Counted from the first letter of the stretch, positions 35,064 through 44,162 are shown. The stretch: DNA of 64,000 nt from Cupriavidus necator A5-1 (GCF_000744095.1 NZ_JQLI01000008.1:3720001-3784000), one strand, 5' to 3'. The notes: generated from the letters alone by a model not told the origin. Made by a program: numbers and translations.

Positions 35064-35873
35064 TCAGCCCGCCGGGTCCGACAACCTTGACGCCAGCGCC
35101 TGCAACGCCGGCGCCAGCGTCTGGTGGAACACCGCTTCCTCCACCGCGCCATACGATGCACTGCAGCTCAGCATGTGCAGCTCCTTCTCCCCCACCGGCC
35201 GGAACGCCACCGCACAGGCATGGATGGCCGGGTGCCAGTCACGGAACGACGCCGCATAGCCGCGCTGCTGCGCCTCGGCCAGCGCCACGCGCGTGGGCGC
35301 CTCCTGCTGCTTCCATTGCTCCGGGAAGGCCTGGCTGAACTCGGCGAGCACGCGCTCGCGCCGCGCCGCAGGCAACGCGGCCAGATAGGCCCGCCCCATC
35401 GAACTCGACACCAGCGACAGCCGCGAGCCAACCCCCAGCCCCAACATCACGCCGGCATCGTTGCGGATCGACTCCAGGTAGATCACCTCCATGCGCTCGC
35501 GCTTGCCGAGCGACACCGAGACACCGTACGACTGCGCGAACGCCAGCATATGCGGCCGCGCCAGCGCCACCACGTCCGACGCCGACAGGTAGGAGTAGCC
35601 CAGCGCCAGCACGCCGGCGTCGAGCGCGTACTTGCCCAGGCTTTCGTCATAGCGCAGGTACCCCAGTTGCACCAGCGTGCCCGCCAGCCGGCTCACCGTC
35701 GCCTTCGGGAAACCCGTGCGGCGCACGAAGTCCTGGTTGCCCAGCATCGCCTCGCCGGTGCGGAAGCAGCGCAGCAGCTCCAGCCCGCGCGCCAGCGCCG
35801 TAACGAAATTGGGATCGCTGTCGCGCACCGCGGACGGTGGCGCGATATCGGTAGAAAGTGACGAATTGGTCAA
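35064..35873 (-). CDS. IclR-family transcriptional regulator
   Basis: The 269-aa regulator has an N-terminal winged helix (FVTALARGLELLRCF, then TGFPKATVSRLAGTLVQLGYL) and a C-terminal IclR effector domain. No ATG is close; TTG 35873 is chosen because AGGAG lies five bases upstream on the minus strand. It is divergent from glutaryl-CoA dehydrogenase with a 247-bp shared region holding two palindromes, so it probably regulates that gene and itself. The effector could be glutarate, lysine-derived or aromatic metabolites. Confidence 0.88.
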   Translation of the reverse strand: MTNSSLSTDIAPPSAVRDSDPNFVTALARGLELLRCFRTGEAMLGNQDFVRRTGFPKATVSRLAGTLVQLGYLRYDESLGKYALDAGVLALGYSYLSASDVVALARPHMLAFAQSYGVSVSLGKRERMEVIYLESIRNDAGVMLGLGVGSRLSLVSSSMGRAYLAALPAARRERVLAEFSQAFPEQWKQQEAPTRVALAEAQQRGYAASFRDWHPAIHACAVAFRPVGEKELHMLSCSASYGAVEEAVFHQTLAPALQALASRLSDPAG

Positions 35874-35942
35874 GGCGGCTCCTGTCAGGTCGGCGGCTGT
35901 CCGCTCATCGCACACGGCATCGGTAGCTCCGGGTTTTGCCTG

Positions 35943-35970
35943 TTGCACGGCAAACCCATTGCGATATACT
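35943..35970 (+). promoter_or_regulatory. Sigma-70-type promoter of glutaryl-CoA dehydrogenase
   Basis: A -35 TTGCAC (35943-35948) and a -10 TATACT (35965-35970) are spaced by 16 bp, about 150 bp before the gcdH start. The operator palindromes begin 8 bp downstream of the -10, covering the expected transcription start. Confidence 0.6.
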
Positions 35971-35978
35971 AATTCAAC

Positions 35979-36003
35979 GGAACACAGTTCCGCAATGCGG
36001 AAC
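35979..36003. promoter_or_regulatory. Overlapping IclR-type operator palindromes
   Basis: GGAAC-ACA-GTTCC (35979-35991) overlaps GTTCCGC-AAT-GCGGAAC (35987-36003); both are perfect inverted repeats. GGAAC/GTTCC half-sites are common for IclR-family proteins. The pair covers the likely gcdH start site, which fits repression by the divergent IclR protein. Confidence 0.65.
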
Positions 36004-36120
36004 CACAAAAACCCTCCGCGACGATCACCGAACCCATCATGATTCCCGGAAGCGCCGGTGCGGCAAGCGACCATTCGCCCCGCCCCCGATGCTTCCCCCG
36101 CGCTACCGAAGGAGACCTGC

Positions 36121-37314
36121 ATGGCTGCCAACGCCGAATTCCACTGGGCCGACCCCCTGCTGCTGGACCAGCAACTGACCGCCGAAGAACGCATGGTGCG
36201 CGACGCCGCCGCGGCGTACAGCCAGGACAAGCTGATGCCGCGCGTGCTTCAGTCGTTCCGCAATGAAAAGACCGACATCGAGATCTTCCGCGAGATGGGC
36301 GAACTGGGCCTGCTCGGCCCCACCATCCCCGAGCAATACGGCGGCCCCGGCCTGAACTACGTCAGCTACGGCCTGATCGCGCGTGAAGTCGAGCGCGTCG
36401 ATTCCGGCTACCGCTCGATGATGAGCGTGCAGTCGTCGCTGGTGATGGTTCCGATCTATGAATTCGGCACCGAAGCGCAGAAGCAGAAGTACCTGCCCAA
36501 GCTGGCCACCGGCGAATGGATCGGCTGCTTCGGCCTGACCGAGCCGAACCACGGCTCCGACCCGGGCTCGATGGTCACCCGCGCCAAGAAGGTCGACGGC
36601 GGCTACGAGCTGACCGGCGCCAAGATGTGGATCACCAACTCGCCGATCGCCGACGTGTTCGTGGTCTGGGCCAAGCTGCAAGAGGACAACGGCAAGGACG
36701 AGATCCGCGGCTTTATCCTGGAAAAGGGCTGGAAGGGCCTGTCGGCACCGACCATCCACGGCAAGGTCGGCCTGCGCACCTCGATCACCGGTGAAATCGT
36801 GCTCGACCAGGTGTTCGTGCCCGAAGAGAACATCATGCCGGGCGTGAGCGGCCTGAAGGGCCCGTTCACCTGCCTGAACTCGGCCCGCTATGGCATCGCC
36901 TGGGGCGCGCTGGGCGCCGCCGAGTTCTGCTGGCACACCGCCCGCCAGTACACGCTGGACCGCAAGCAGTTCGGCCGCCCGCTGGCCGCCACGCAGCTGG
37001 TGCAGAAGAAGCTGGCCGACATGCAGACCGAGATCACGCTGGGCCTGCAAGGCTGCCTGCGCCTGGGCCGCATGAAGGATGAAGGCACCGCCGCGGTCGA
37101 GATCACCTCGATCATGAAGCGCAACTCGTGCGGCAAGTCGCTGGACATCGCCCGCGTGGCGCGCGACATGCTGGGCGGCAACGGCATCTCGGACGAGTTC
37201 GGCGTGATCCGCCACGTGGTCAACCTGGAAGTGGTCAACACCTACGAAGGCACGCACGATATCCACGCGCTGATCCTGGGCCGCGCCCAGACCGGCATCC
37301 AGGCCTTCTTCTGA
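36121..37314 (+). CDS. gcdH: Glutaryl-CoA dehydrogenase
   Basis: The 397-aa flavoprotein oxidises and decarboxylates glutaryl-CoA to crotonyl-CoA in lysine and aromatic catabolism. Evidence: GLTEPNHGSDPGSMVTRA, GAKMWITNSPIADVFVVWAK with the family's glutaryl-type loop, GPFTCLNSARYGIAWGALGA, and the C-terminal NTYEGTHDIHALILGR with the catalytic glutamate. These distinguish it from short-chain dehydrogenases. A GGAGACCTGC ribosome site precedes ATG 36121. No CoA-transferase is adjacent, unlike in some relatives. Confidence 0.93.
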   Translation: MAANAEFHWADPLLLDQQLTAEERMVRDAAAAYSQDKLMPRVLQSFRNEKTDIEIFREMGELGLLGPTIPEQYGGPGLNYVSYGLIAREVERVDSGYRSMMSVQSSLVMVPIYEFGTEAQKQKYLPKLATGEWIGCFGLTEPNHGSDPGSMVTRAKKVDGGYELTGAKMWITNSPIADVFVVWAKLQEDNGKDEIRGFILEKGWKGLSAPTIHGKVGLRTSITGEIVLDQVFVPEENIMPGVSGLKGPFTCLNSARYGIAWGALGAAEFCWHTARQYTLDRKQFGRPLAATQLVQKKLADMQTEITLGLQGCLRLGRMKDEGTAAVEITSIMKRNSCGKSLDIARVARDMLGGNGISDEFGVIRHVVNLEVVNTYEGTHDIHALILGRAQTGIQAFF

Positions 37315-37350
37315 CCGAAATAAACGACTTGCGGACAGGCTCTGCGCCAT

Positions 37351-37376
37351 AAAAAAGCCCGGCTGCGAAGCCGGGC
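37351..37376 (-). terminator. Intrinsic terminator for the peroxiredoxin gene
   Basis: On the minus strand a perfect 8-bp stem (GCCCGGCT / AGCCGGGC) with a TCGC loop is followed by six T residues (plus-strand A-run 37351-37356). It lies 90 bp downstream of the peroxiredoxin stop. Confidence 0.88.
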
Positions 37377-37439
37377 CAAGCACACTACCAAGGAGACGAC
37401 GAGGCTGCCCCCGTCGATAAAACACCTGTCGTTCACGCC

Positions 37440-37461
37440 GGCCCCGCCTTCAAGCGGGGCC
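37440..37461. terminator. GC-rich hairpin between gcdH and the peroxiredoxin gene
   Basis: A perfect 8-bp stem (GGCCCCGC / GCGGGGCC) with a CTTCAA loop ends 6 bp from the peroxiredoxin stop. On the plus strand it is followed by a weak T-rich stretch (CGCGTTTCATTTG), so it may end gcdH transcripts. Confidence 0.5.
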
Positions 37462-37466
37462 GCGTT

Positions 37467-38105
37467 TCATTTGTTCGGCTGCGCCGTCAGCCGCAGGTAC
37501 GGCCGTACCGCCTTGTAGCCCTTCGGGAATTTCTCGCGGATCACCGCTTCGTCCTTCAGCGAGGGCACAATCACCACGTCGTCGCCGTCCTGCCAGTTGC
37601 CCGGCGTAGCCACGCTGTGGTTGTCGGTTAGCTGCAGCGAGTCGATTACGCGCAGAATTTCGTTGAAGTTGCGCCCCGTGCTGGCCGGATAGGTAATGAT
37701 CAGCCGCACCTTCTTCTTCGGGTCGATGATGAACAGCGAGCGCACCGTCAGGGTCTCGTTCGCGTTCGGGTGGATCATGTCGTAAAGCTGCGAGACCTTG
37801 CGGTCGCCGTCCGCCAGGATCGGGAAGTTGACCGTGGTCGACTGGGTCTCGTTGATGTCGCGGATCCATCCATGGTGCGACTCCACGCCATCCACCGACA
37901 GCGCGATCGCCTTGACGCCGCGGCGCGCGAACTCGTCCTTCAGCTTCGCGGTCAGGCCAAGTTCCGTGGTGCACACCGGGGTGTAGTCCGCCGGGTGCGA
38001 GAACAGCACGCCCCAGCTGTCGCCAAGCCATTCATGGAAGCGGATCCGACCTTCGCTCGAATCCTGTTCGAAGTCCGGGGCGATGTCGCCAAGACGCAAT
38101 GCCAT
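37467..38105 (-). CDS. 1-Cys peroxiredoxin (Prx6-like, LsfA type)
   Basis: The 212-aa thiol peroxidase reduces hydrogen peroxide and organic hydroperoxides. The active site SHPADYTPVCTTE has the peroxidatic Cys45; the PVCTTE form and the long C-terminal extension place it in the Prx6 (1-Cys) group rather than AhpC. Related proteins in Pseudomonas (LsfA) are induced by sulfate starvation and oxidative stress. The upstream region shared with the DUF883 gene holds AT-rich stretches but no operator I can name. Confidence 0.94.
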   Translation of the reverse strand: MALRLGDIAPDFEQDSSEGRIRFHEWLGDSWGVLFSHPADYTPVCTTELGLTAKLKDEFARRGVKAIALSVDGVESHHGWIRDINETQSTTVNFPILADGDRKVSQLYDMIHPNANETLTVRSLFIIDPKKKVRLIITYPASTGRNFNEILRVIDSLQLTDNHSVATPGNWQDGDDVVIVPSLKDEAVIREKFPKGYKAVRPYLRLTAQPNK

Positions 38106-38360
38106 GCTCTGTTCTCCTTATTTCTGGGTGGAACCAGAGTATCCGGATTGATATCCAACCCAAACGAATATAAAGTCACTACAAAATCACTCCAAGTCAT
38201 AAAGACTTTTTCCGACATTCATCGCGCGGGCTTTACGGCATGCTGTCATCATCGGCATCGCCGATTGCTGGCTCCGGCGCGTGGCCTTGAAACCACGGCC
38301 GCTCGCCACATATGCTAAGTAACAGACCGACAATTGCCGTTAGCCTCGGAGCGTAAGAAA

Positions 38361-38687
38361 ATGTCAGAATCCGCACAAACCGAACCAACCGCCCGCAAAC
38401 AGGAGAAACTGATGAGCGATGTCAAGACCGTTCTGTCCGACGCCGAAGAACTGCTTAAGCAAGCGGCTTCGACCACCGGCGAAAAGGCCGCCGAACTGCG
38501 CGAGCGCGGCATGGGTCTGCTCAAGCAAGCCAAAGAAAAGGCCCAGGACCTGCAAGATGCCGTCGTGACCAAGAGCAAGGCCGCTGCACGCGCCACCGAC
38601 GACTACGTGCATGACCACCCGTGGCGCGCCGTGGGCGTGGCCGCCGGCGTGGGCCTGCTGATCGGTCTGCTGCTGAACCGCAAGTAA
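38361..38687 (+). CDS. DUF883 (ElaB/YqjD-type) membrane-anchored protein
   Basis: The 108-aa protein has an amphipathic, Lys/Glu/Ala-rich helical region (about 15-80) and a C-terminal membrane anchor preceded by the family signature DDYVHDHPWRAVGVAAGVG, ending with LLNRK. YqjD and ElaB bind ribosomes at the inner membrane in stationary phase in E. coli. A second start at 38412 has a better AGGAGAAA site and would remove 17 residues. It begins a three-gene YqjDEK-like set. Confidence 0.88.
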   Translation: MSESAQTEPTARKQEKLMSDVKTVLSDAEELLKQAASTTGEKAAELRERGMGLLKQAKEKAQDLQDAVVTKSKAAARATDDYVHDHPWRAVGVAAGVGLLIGLLLNRK

Positions 38688-38880
38688 GCGCTGCCAGCCA
38701 GCGCTTGAAGTCCCGGCGCGGCCCGCTGGAGCCGCGTCAGAGCGGCAACCCGGCGCGCTGCGCGGGTTGCCAGTGGCCCGGGAGCCCGCACATCGGCGCC
38801 ACCCGGCCCCGCCCGCAGGAAAGGCGCGCACGGCCATGCCGGCGCGCCGCTCTTTCACGCCGGAGCCGTCGAGCGAATCC

Positions 38881-39261
38881 ATGAGCGAACCCACTCCCTC
38901 TCCCAAATTCCTGGAATCCGTGCGCAACCTCGCCAACTCGGTGGTCGCCATGGTCCAGACCCGCCTGGAACTTGCCAGCGTCGAGTTTTCCGAGGAGCGC
39001 TCGCGCCTGATGAAGGTCGCGCTGCTGGCCTGCTTCGGCCTGGTCTTCTTCGGCATTGCGCTGGTCACCTTCACCGCGCTGATCGCCATCCTGTTCTGGA
39101 ATGCCTATGGCTGGCAGGCCCTGGGCGTGCTGGCTGTCCTCTACCTGCTGCTGTGCGCCGGCTGCCTGGCGTACGCACGCAACCTGGTGCGCAACGCCCC
39201 GCCGATGTTCGAGGCCACGCTCGCCGAACTCGACAAAGACCGGGAGATCCTGCGCCGATGA
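38881..39261 (+). CDS. YqjE-like (phage holin superfamily) membrane protein
   Basis: The 126-aa protein starts with a polar helix (LESVRNLANSVVAMVQTRLELASVEFSEE) and then has two hydrophobic segments (about 44-70 and 75-97), the YqjE pattern often annotated as holin III-like. Its stop overlaps the start of the next gene (ATGA). The role is unknown; the YqjD-E-K set is stress-related in enterics. Confidence 0.87.
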   Translation: MSEPTPSPKFLESVRNLANSVVAMVQTRLELASVEFSEERSRLMKVALLACFGLVFFGIALVTFTALIAILFWNAYGWQALGVLAVLYLLLCAGCLAYARNLVRNAPPMFEATLAELDKDREILRR

Positions 39262-39791
39262 GCACCCTGGAACCCGAGGAAGGCGCCAGCGGGCGCAACC
39301 GCCGCGAACACCCGCGGCCGGTCCGATTCAACCACGAGGTGCGCCTGCCGCTGGCCGTGCGCAAGGAGCTGCTGCTCACGCGCGCCGCGCTGGAACGCTA
39401 TGACTGCCTGCAGGCGCTGCACGAGGTGCGTGGCGGCGCCCGGCGCCTGGGCACCGTCGCCCACTGGCTGCCGCGCATTGCGCGGCCCGGCTCGTGGATG
39501 AAGGTGGTCGGCATGACCAAGGAATATCCGCTGCTGAGCACAGTGATCACGCTGGCATTGCCGCTGGTCAAGCGCACGCCGGTGCTGCGCTGGACCTGGA
39601 AGCTGGGCAAGATCGGCGCTGTCGCCGGCGCGGCGTACTGGGTCTACAACACCTGGCGCGATGCCAGGCGGCAGGCCATCCCGCCCGCGATCGTGCCGGC
39701 GCCTGCCGCGCCGCCTGCCCCGCCATCGACGGCCGGCAACGCGGCACCACCCGCCACCGATACCGGCTTTCGCGACCCGCTCGTTCCCTGA
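39258..39791 (+). CDS. YqjK-like hypothetical protein
   Basis: The 177-aa protein has a basic, Arg-rich N-terminal region, a central RLGTVAHWLPRI segment, one hydrophobic segment near 125-145 and a Pro/Ala-rich C-terminal tail. Sequence similarity to YqjK is not obvious; the assignment rests on its translationally coupled place behind the YqjE-like gene. It may be anchored in the inner membrane. Confidence 0.7.
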   Translation: MSTLEPEEGASGRNRREHPRPVRFNHEVRLPLAVRKELLLTRAALERYDCLQALHEVRGGARRLGTVAHWLPRIARPGSWMKVVGMTKEYPLLSTVITLALPLVKRTPVLRWTWKLGKIGAVAGAAYWVYNTWRDARRQAIPPAIVPAPAAPPAPPSTAGNAAPPATDTGFRDPLVP

Positions 39792-39826
39792 TCTCCATGG
39801 TGCTGGCTTGCTGGCGGGCTGGCAGT

Positions 39827-42682
39827 TCAGCCCGCCAGCGCCACCGCCGGTTCGTCGCCGGCCGCCGGCTCGGCCGGCGCGAATGGCACCGGCGGCGCCA
39901 GATGGTAGCCCTGCGCCAGGTCCACGCCCAGCTCCCGCAGCCGCTCCAGCATCGCCTCGCTTTCAACGAATTCCGCAATGGTCTTCTTGCCCATCGCATG
40001 GCCGATGCGCTGGATCACCTCCACCATCACCAGGTTGACCGGGTCGGCCAACATGTCGCGCACAAAGCTGCCGTCGATCTTCAGGTAGGCCGCCGGCAGG
40101 TGCTTCAGGTAGGTGAACGACGACATGCCGGCACCAAAGTCGTCCAGCGCGAAGCTGCAGCCCAGTTGCTGCAGCTGTTGGATAAACGATCCCGCCTGCG
40201 CCAGGTTGGCGATGGCCGCGGTTTCCGTGATCTCGAAGCAGATCCCTTCCAGCGCGATGCCGAAGCGCTGCGCCTGCTCGCGCACGAACTCGGGAAAATG
40301 GAAATCCGCCAGCGACGAGCCGGACAGGTTGATCGCGCAGGTGGCAATGGCCCCCTCGCCAGCGCTGCCCTGCCGCCCCGCCAGCGTGGCAAAGGCGGTC
40401 TCCACCACCCAGCGGTCGATCATCGGCATCAGGTTGTAGCGCTCGCAGGCCGGCACGAATGCCATCGGCGGCACCAGCCGGCCGCGCTCGTCCACCAGGC
40501 GCAGCAGCAGCTCAATGTGGCGGCCGGCCGCTGCAGCGCCCGCGCCGGGCTGCACCGGCACGATCTCCTGCGCGAACAGGCAGAAGCGCCCCGCCGCCAG
40601 CGCCGCATGCACGCGGCTGACCCACTCCATCTCGCCGTGGCGCGCCTGCACCACGCTGTCCAGCGGATGGTAGACCTGCACGCGGTTGCGACCGCCCTCC
40701 TTGGCCACGTAGCAGGCCGCGTCGGCCGCGCTCAGGGCCTCGGCCACGCTGCCGGTCTGGCGGTCCAGCGTGACCAGGCCGATGCTGACGCCCAGCGCGA
40801 AGGTGCGCTGGCGATGGGCAAAGCGGAAGCACGCAATCGCGCAGCGCAGCGCCTCGGCCACGCGCTCGCCATCGGTCCCGGCGCAGTGCTCCAGCAGGAT
40901 GCCGAACTCGTCGCCGCCCAGCCGGGCGAGCGTATCGCTCTTGCGCAACTGGCTGCCCATGACTTCCGCCATCTGCCGGATCAGCTCGTCGCCGGCGGCA
41001 TGCCCGCAGGTATCGTTGACCACCTTGAACTGGTCCAGGTCCAGGTACATCAGCGTATGGGGGGTGCCTTGCGCCCGCGCGCGCGTGATCGCCGCGCCCA
41101 CGCGGCGCTCGAACTCGGCGCGGTTGACCAGCCCCGTCAGCGCATCATGGCTGGCCTCGTACGCCAGCCGCGCGGCGTGCGCGCGTTCCTGGCTGACATC
41201 GTGCAGCACCACCACCACGCCAATGGCCTGCGCGCCGCGGTCGCGGATCAGCGCTACCGAAGGCTTTACCGCCACCACCTGCCCGGGCTGCCCGGGCTGT
41301 CCGAACGCCGCGCGCTGCACCAGCTGCGCCGGCTGGCCGTGCCAGCGCTCCCTGAGCGCCAGCGTGACGATATCGGGCAGCGGCGCCTGGCTGTCTTCGT
41401 CGCGCAGCACGCAGACCTGGGCCAGCGGCAGGCCGCGGGCGTCGGCTTCGCGCCAGCCGGTCAGCGCTTCGGCCACCGGGTTGAGCGACTGCACGCGCCC
41501 CCATACATCGGTGGTCACCACCGCGTCGCCGATGGCCTGCAAGGTGACCTGGGCGCGCTCCTTCTCGGCAAAGAGCTGTGTCTCGTAGCGCTTGTTGTCC
41601 GAGATATCCGTCAGCGATCCCGCCATGCGGGCACGCCGCCGCCCCGCCCCGCGCACCAGCCGGCCACGTGCGCGCACCCACAGGTAATGGCCGGCGCGCG
41701 TGCGCAGCCGGAACTCGGCGTCATAGGGCTCGCCGCTGCGCAGGTGGCGTGCGAGCTTGTCCTCGAAGGCGACCAGGTCGGACGGATGCAGCAGGCCCAG
41801 CACGGTCTCGCGCGCATGCGGCAGCTGGTCGGCCTGGTAGCCCAGCATCTGCGCGCAGCGCGGCGAGAAATACAGCTCGCCGCGGCCCAGGTGCCAGTCC
41901 CACAAGCCGTCGTTGCTGCCCTCCACCGCCAGCTGCAGCTGCTCCTCGCGCTGCGCCAGCGCCTCGCGCAGCTGGCGCTCACGGCGCAGCGGCCCATGTG
42001 ACAGCACGATCGCCGACATCAGCAACAAGGTCGCCATCACCGCGCTGCCGGTCGTGAACAGCCGTGTCACCCGGCGCGAGGCCTGGCCGAGGTGTTCGGA
42101 GAAGGCTCGCTCGAGCGGCGACAGCCTGGCATCGATGCGGGCGATATTGCGCAGCACCGGCGCCACGCATTCGTCGCCGCATCCCGGCTGCTCGACGAGA
42201 CGGCGCAGCGCCAGCGCCTGCTCGTGCAAGGCAAAGATTTCCTGGTCGCCCGCTGCCCACACGCGGATCGCGGCATCGACCTCCTGGATATTGCGGAAAT
42301 TGCGGTAGAGCCGGACCATCCGCGGAATGTCTTCCAGATGGTTGCCGCCGGCAAGCAACCCCTCGCGCACGCGCTCCAGGTCAGGCTCGGCGCGGTCCAG
42401 TTCCAGGCGCGCGCGATGGTCGCCCAGCGGGACGGCGATGGCCGCCAGGTAAGAGGCAAAGTCTTCGGGGTTGCGGTCCTCGCCATAGCGCAGCAAGTGC
42501 AGCACGGCGTTCTTCTGGCCCTTGGACCACTGGCTCTCCCCCGCCACGAACGCACGCGCGGCCGAAAGCAGGTCCAGGCTGGCGATGCTGAACAAGGCCA
42601 GCGCGACGACAACCGGAACGAACGGCCAGATGATGCGCAGCACGTGCCCACTGGCCGGCAAGGAAAGGCCTGCTCGCCGCAT
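39827..42682 (-). CDS. Membrane GGDEF-EAL protein with PAS domains
   Basis: The 951-aa protein has two N-terminal membrane helices flanking a periplasmic region of about 200 residues, then two PAS-type domains, a GGDEF domain (intact LARLGGDEFGILLEH) with an RKSD allosteric I-site five residues before it, and a C-terminal EAL domain with a DDFGAGMSS loop and LKIDGSF. The first EAL motif reads ELLLRL. Both cyclic-di-GMP synthesis and hydrolysis look possible. ATG 42682 is preferred over an upstream GTG (42745). The periplasmic domain has no recognised ligand. Confidence 0.9.
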   Translation of the reverse strand: MRRAGLSLPASGHVLRIIWPFVPVVVALALFSIASLDLLSAARAFVAGESQWSKGQKNAVLHLLRYGEDRNPEDFASYLAAIAVPLGDHRARLELDRAEPDLERVREGLLAGGNHLEDIPRMVRLYRNFRNIQEVDAAIRVWAAGDQEIFALHEQALALRRLVEQPGCGDECVAPVLRNIARIDARLSPLERAFSEHLGQASRRVTRLFTTGSAVMATLLLMSAIVLSHGPLRRERQLREALAQREEQLQLAVEGSNDGLWDWHLGRGELYFSPRCAQMLGYQADQLPHARETVLGLLHPSDLVAFEDKLARHLRSGEPYDAEFRLRTRAGHYLWVRARGRLVRGAGRRRARMAGSLTDISDNKRYETQLFAEKERAQVTLQAIGDAVVTTDVWGRVQSLNPVAEALTGWREADARGLPLAQVCVLRDEDSQAPLPDIVTLALRERWHGQPAQLVQRAAFGQPGQPGQVVAVKPSVALIRDRGAQAIGVVVVLHDVSQERAHAARLAYEASHDALTGLVNRAEFERRVGAAITRARAQGTPHTLMYLDLDQFKVVNDTCGHAAGDELIRQMAEVMGSQLRKSDTLARLGGDEFGILLEHCAGTDGERVAEALRCAIACFRFAHRQRTFALGVSIGLVTLDRQTGSVAEALSAADAACYVAKEGGRNRVQVYHPLDSVVQARHGEMEWVSRVHAALAAGRFCLFAQEIVPVQPGAGAAAAGRHIELLLRLVDERGRLVPPMAFVPACERYNLMPMIDRWVVETAFATLAGRQGSAGEGAIATCAINLSGSSLADFHFPEFVREQAQRFGIALEGICFEITETAAIANLAQAGSFIQQLQQLGCSFALDDFGAGMSSFTYLKHLPAAYLKIDGSFVRDMLADPVNLVMVEVIQRIGHAMGKKTIAEFVESEAMLERLRELGVDLAQGYHLAPPVPFAPAEPAAGDEPAVALAG

Positions 42683-42824
42683 AGGGACTGGTTGGGACGT
42701 TGGGGGCCGTGTCTTGCCGGCCCCTCTGTAGTATGCAGCCGACACAGCCGCAGTTGCCCCATTGTCCTGTGCGTCCGTCCCTAAGTCTCTACCTCGAACA
42801 AGTTAAAGCGGCTGCGCGCCAATG

Positions 42825-42856
42825 CAAAAAGGGCCTGTGACGTGCGCCACAGGCCC
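42825..42856 (-). terminator. Intrinsic terminator of tRNA-Lys
   Basis: On the minus strand GGGCCTGTG and CACAGGCCC (42848-42856 and 42831-42839) form a 9-bp stem around GCGCACGT, followed by a five-T tract. It lies 11 bp beyond the tRNA 3' end. Confidence 0.88.
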
Positions 42857-42866
42857 TTCGTAATGC

Positions 42867-42942
42867 TGGTGGGTCGTGCGTGACTCGAACACGCGACCAA
42901 CGGATTAAAAGTCCGCTGCTCTACCGACTGAGCTAACGACCC
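42867..42942 (-). tRNA. tRNA-Lys (anticodon UUU)
   Basis: The 76-nt cloverleaf is complete and includes an encoded CCA end. The acceptor stem is GGGTCGT / ACGACCC; the D arm reads AGCTCAGTCGGTAGAGC; the anticodon loop is CTTTTAA with TTT; the T arm has GTTCGAGTC. It has its own consensus promoter and terminator, so it is a single-gene transcript. Confidence 0.97.
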
Positions 42943-42959
42943 GAAAAAACAGAACCGCG

Positions 42960-42989
42960 ATTATAGTGACACGATTCCCGATGTGTCAA
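42960..42989 (-). promoter_or_regulatory. Consensus sigma-70 promoter of tRNA-Lys
   Basis: On the minus strand a perfect -35 TTGACA (42984-42989) and a perfect -10 TATAAT (42960-42965) are separated by 18 bp. The -10 ends 17 bp before the tRNA 5' end. A GCGC stretch follows the -10, as in stringently controlled stable-RNA promoters. Confidence 0.9.
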
Positions 42990-43001
42990 GCGCAAGGCGG
43001 C

Positions 43002-44117
43002 TCAGGCCATGCGCTCCAGCCGCCATATCTGGTAGCGGAACGCCAGCACCGCCCCAGACAGGATACCCCCCAGCGCGATAAAGGAGCCGATCGCCAGCGT
43101 CGACACGCCCGACAGCCCCTGCCCCACCGTGCACCCCAGCGCGGTCACGCCGCCGGCGCCCATCAGGATGCCGCCGACCATATGGTTGGCGACGTCCTCG
43201 GCGTTGCCGAAGCCTTCCCAGCGGAAGGTGCGGGTGGCCAGCGCATAGACCGCCGCACCGGCGATCACGCCGAACACGCTGACGATGCCGATGGTCAGCA
43301 CCTTGCTCTTGTCGCTGAACATCATCAGCCAGTCGAGCGTATAGGCATACGGCGCGACGAAGCTCAGGCTTTCCATGCGCCCGCTGTTGGTCGACACAAA
43401 CAGTTCTTCGAGCGTGTTCGGGTCTTCCGACACATAGCCGAGATGGCCCGACACGTACCACATCGCCACGATGATCAGGCCGACACCGATGCCGCCGAGC
43501 AGGTTGTCGAACGAGCGGAAGCCGCGGCCCGCCAGCGCCCACAGTACCAGCACGCCGCCCAGCAGCAGGCCCAGGCCGAGCTGCAGCGCGCCGCGCGCCA
43601 GTCCCGTGCCCTGCGCCAGCACCGAAGGCAGGTCCTGCGTGGTCGGCAGCGTTACCGCGACAGCATCAACGGTGTTCACACGCACCACGCCAAACAGCCC
43701 GCGCAGCGTCATATAGGCCGACAGCCCCAGGAACACGAACACCACCAGCGACTTCAGGTTGCCCGCGCCGATGCGCACCAGCGTCTTGCTGCCGCAACCC
43801 GACGCCAGCACCATGCCGAAGCCGAACATCAGCCCGCCGGCCAGCGCCGACAGCCAGCCCAGCTTGCTGGCGGTGTAGATGGTCTTGGTCGGGTCGACCG
43901 CGCCCGTCCAGGCCAGCGCGCCGGTGCCGATCATGGCCACGCCGATCGCCAGGCCCCACATGCGCATGCGGGTCCAGTCGCCCATGTTGACCACGTCGGA
44001 GACCGCGCCCATGGTGCAGAAGTGCGTGCGCTGCAGCACGGCGCCGAACAGGAAGGTCAGGACGAAGGTGCTCAGCAGCACGGTGCGCGAGAGCGCGGCG
44101 AGGTCGATATCGGGCAT
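43002..44117 (-). CDS. YeeE/YedE-family sulfur-compound transporter
   Basis: The 371-aa membrane protein has about nine to ten hydrophobic segments and the three conserved cysteine motifs of the YeeE/TsuA family: THFCTMGAVSD, ASGCGSKTLVRIGAGNLKS and LGCTVGQGLSGVS. TsuA imports thiosulfate. No TusA-like (YeeD) partner is adjacent. It lies 45 bp downstream of queC on the same strand, so the two may share a transcript although their functions are unrelated. Confidence 0.9.
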   Translation of the reverse strand: MPDIDLAALSRTVLLSTFVLTFLFGAVLQRTHFCTMGAVSDVVNMGDWTRMRMWGLAIGVAMIGTGALAWTGAVDPTKTIYTASKLGWLSALAGGLMFGFGMVLASGCGSKTLVRIGAGNLKSLVVFVFLGLSAYMTLRGLFGVVRVNTVDAVAVTLPTTQDLPSVLAQGTGLARGALQLGLGLLLGGVLVLWALAGRGFRSFDNLLGGIGVGLIIVAMWYVSGHLGYVSEDPNTLEELFVSTNSGRMESLSFVAPYAYTLDWLMMFSDKSKVLTIGIVSVFGVIAGAAVYALATRTFRWEGFGNAEDVANHMVGGILMGAGGVTALGCTVGQGLSGVSTLAIGSFIALGGILSGAVLAFRYQIWRLERMA

Positions 44118-44162
44118 GTGTCTTGGACGGAACGGCGGCGGATGATCAGGCGGTCTGGGTGC

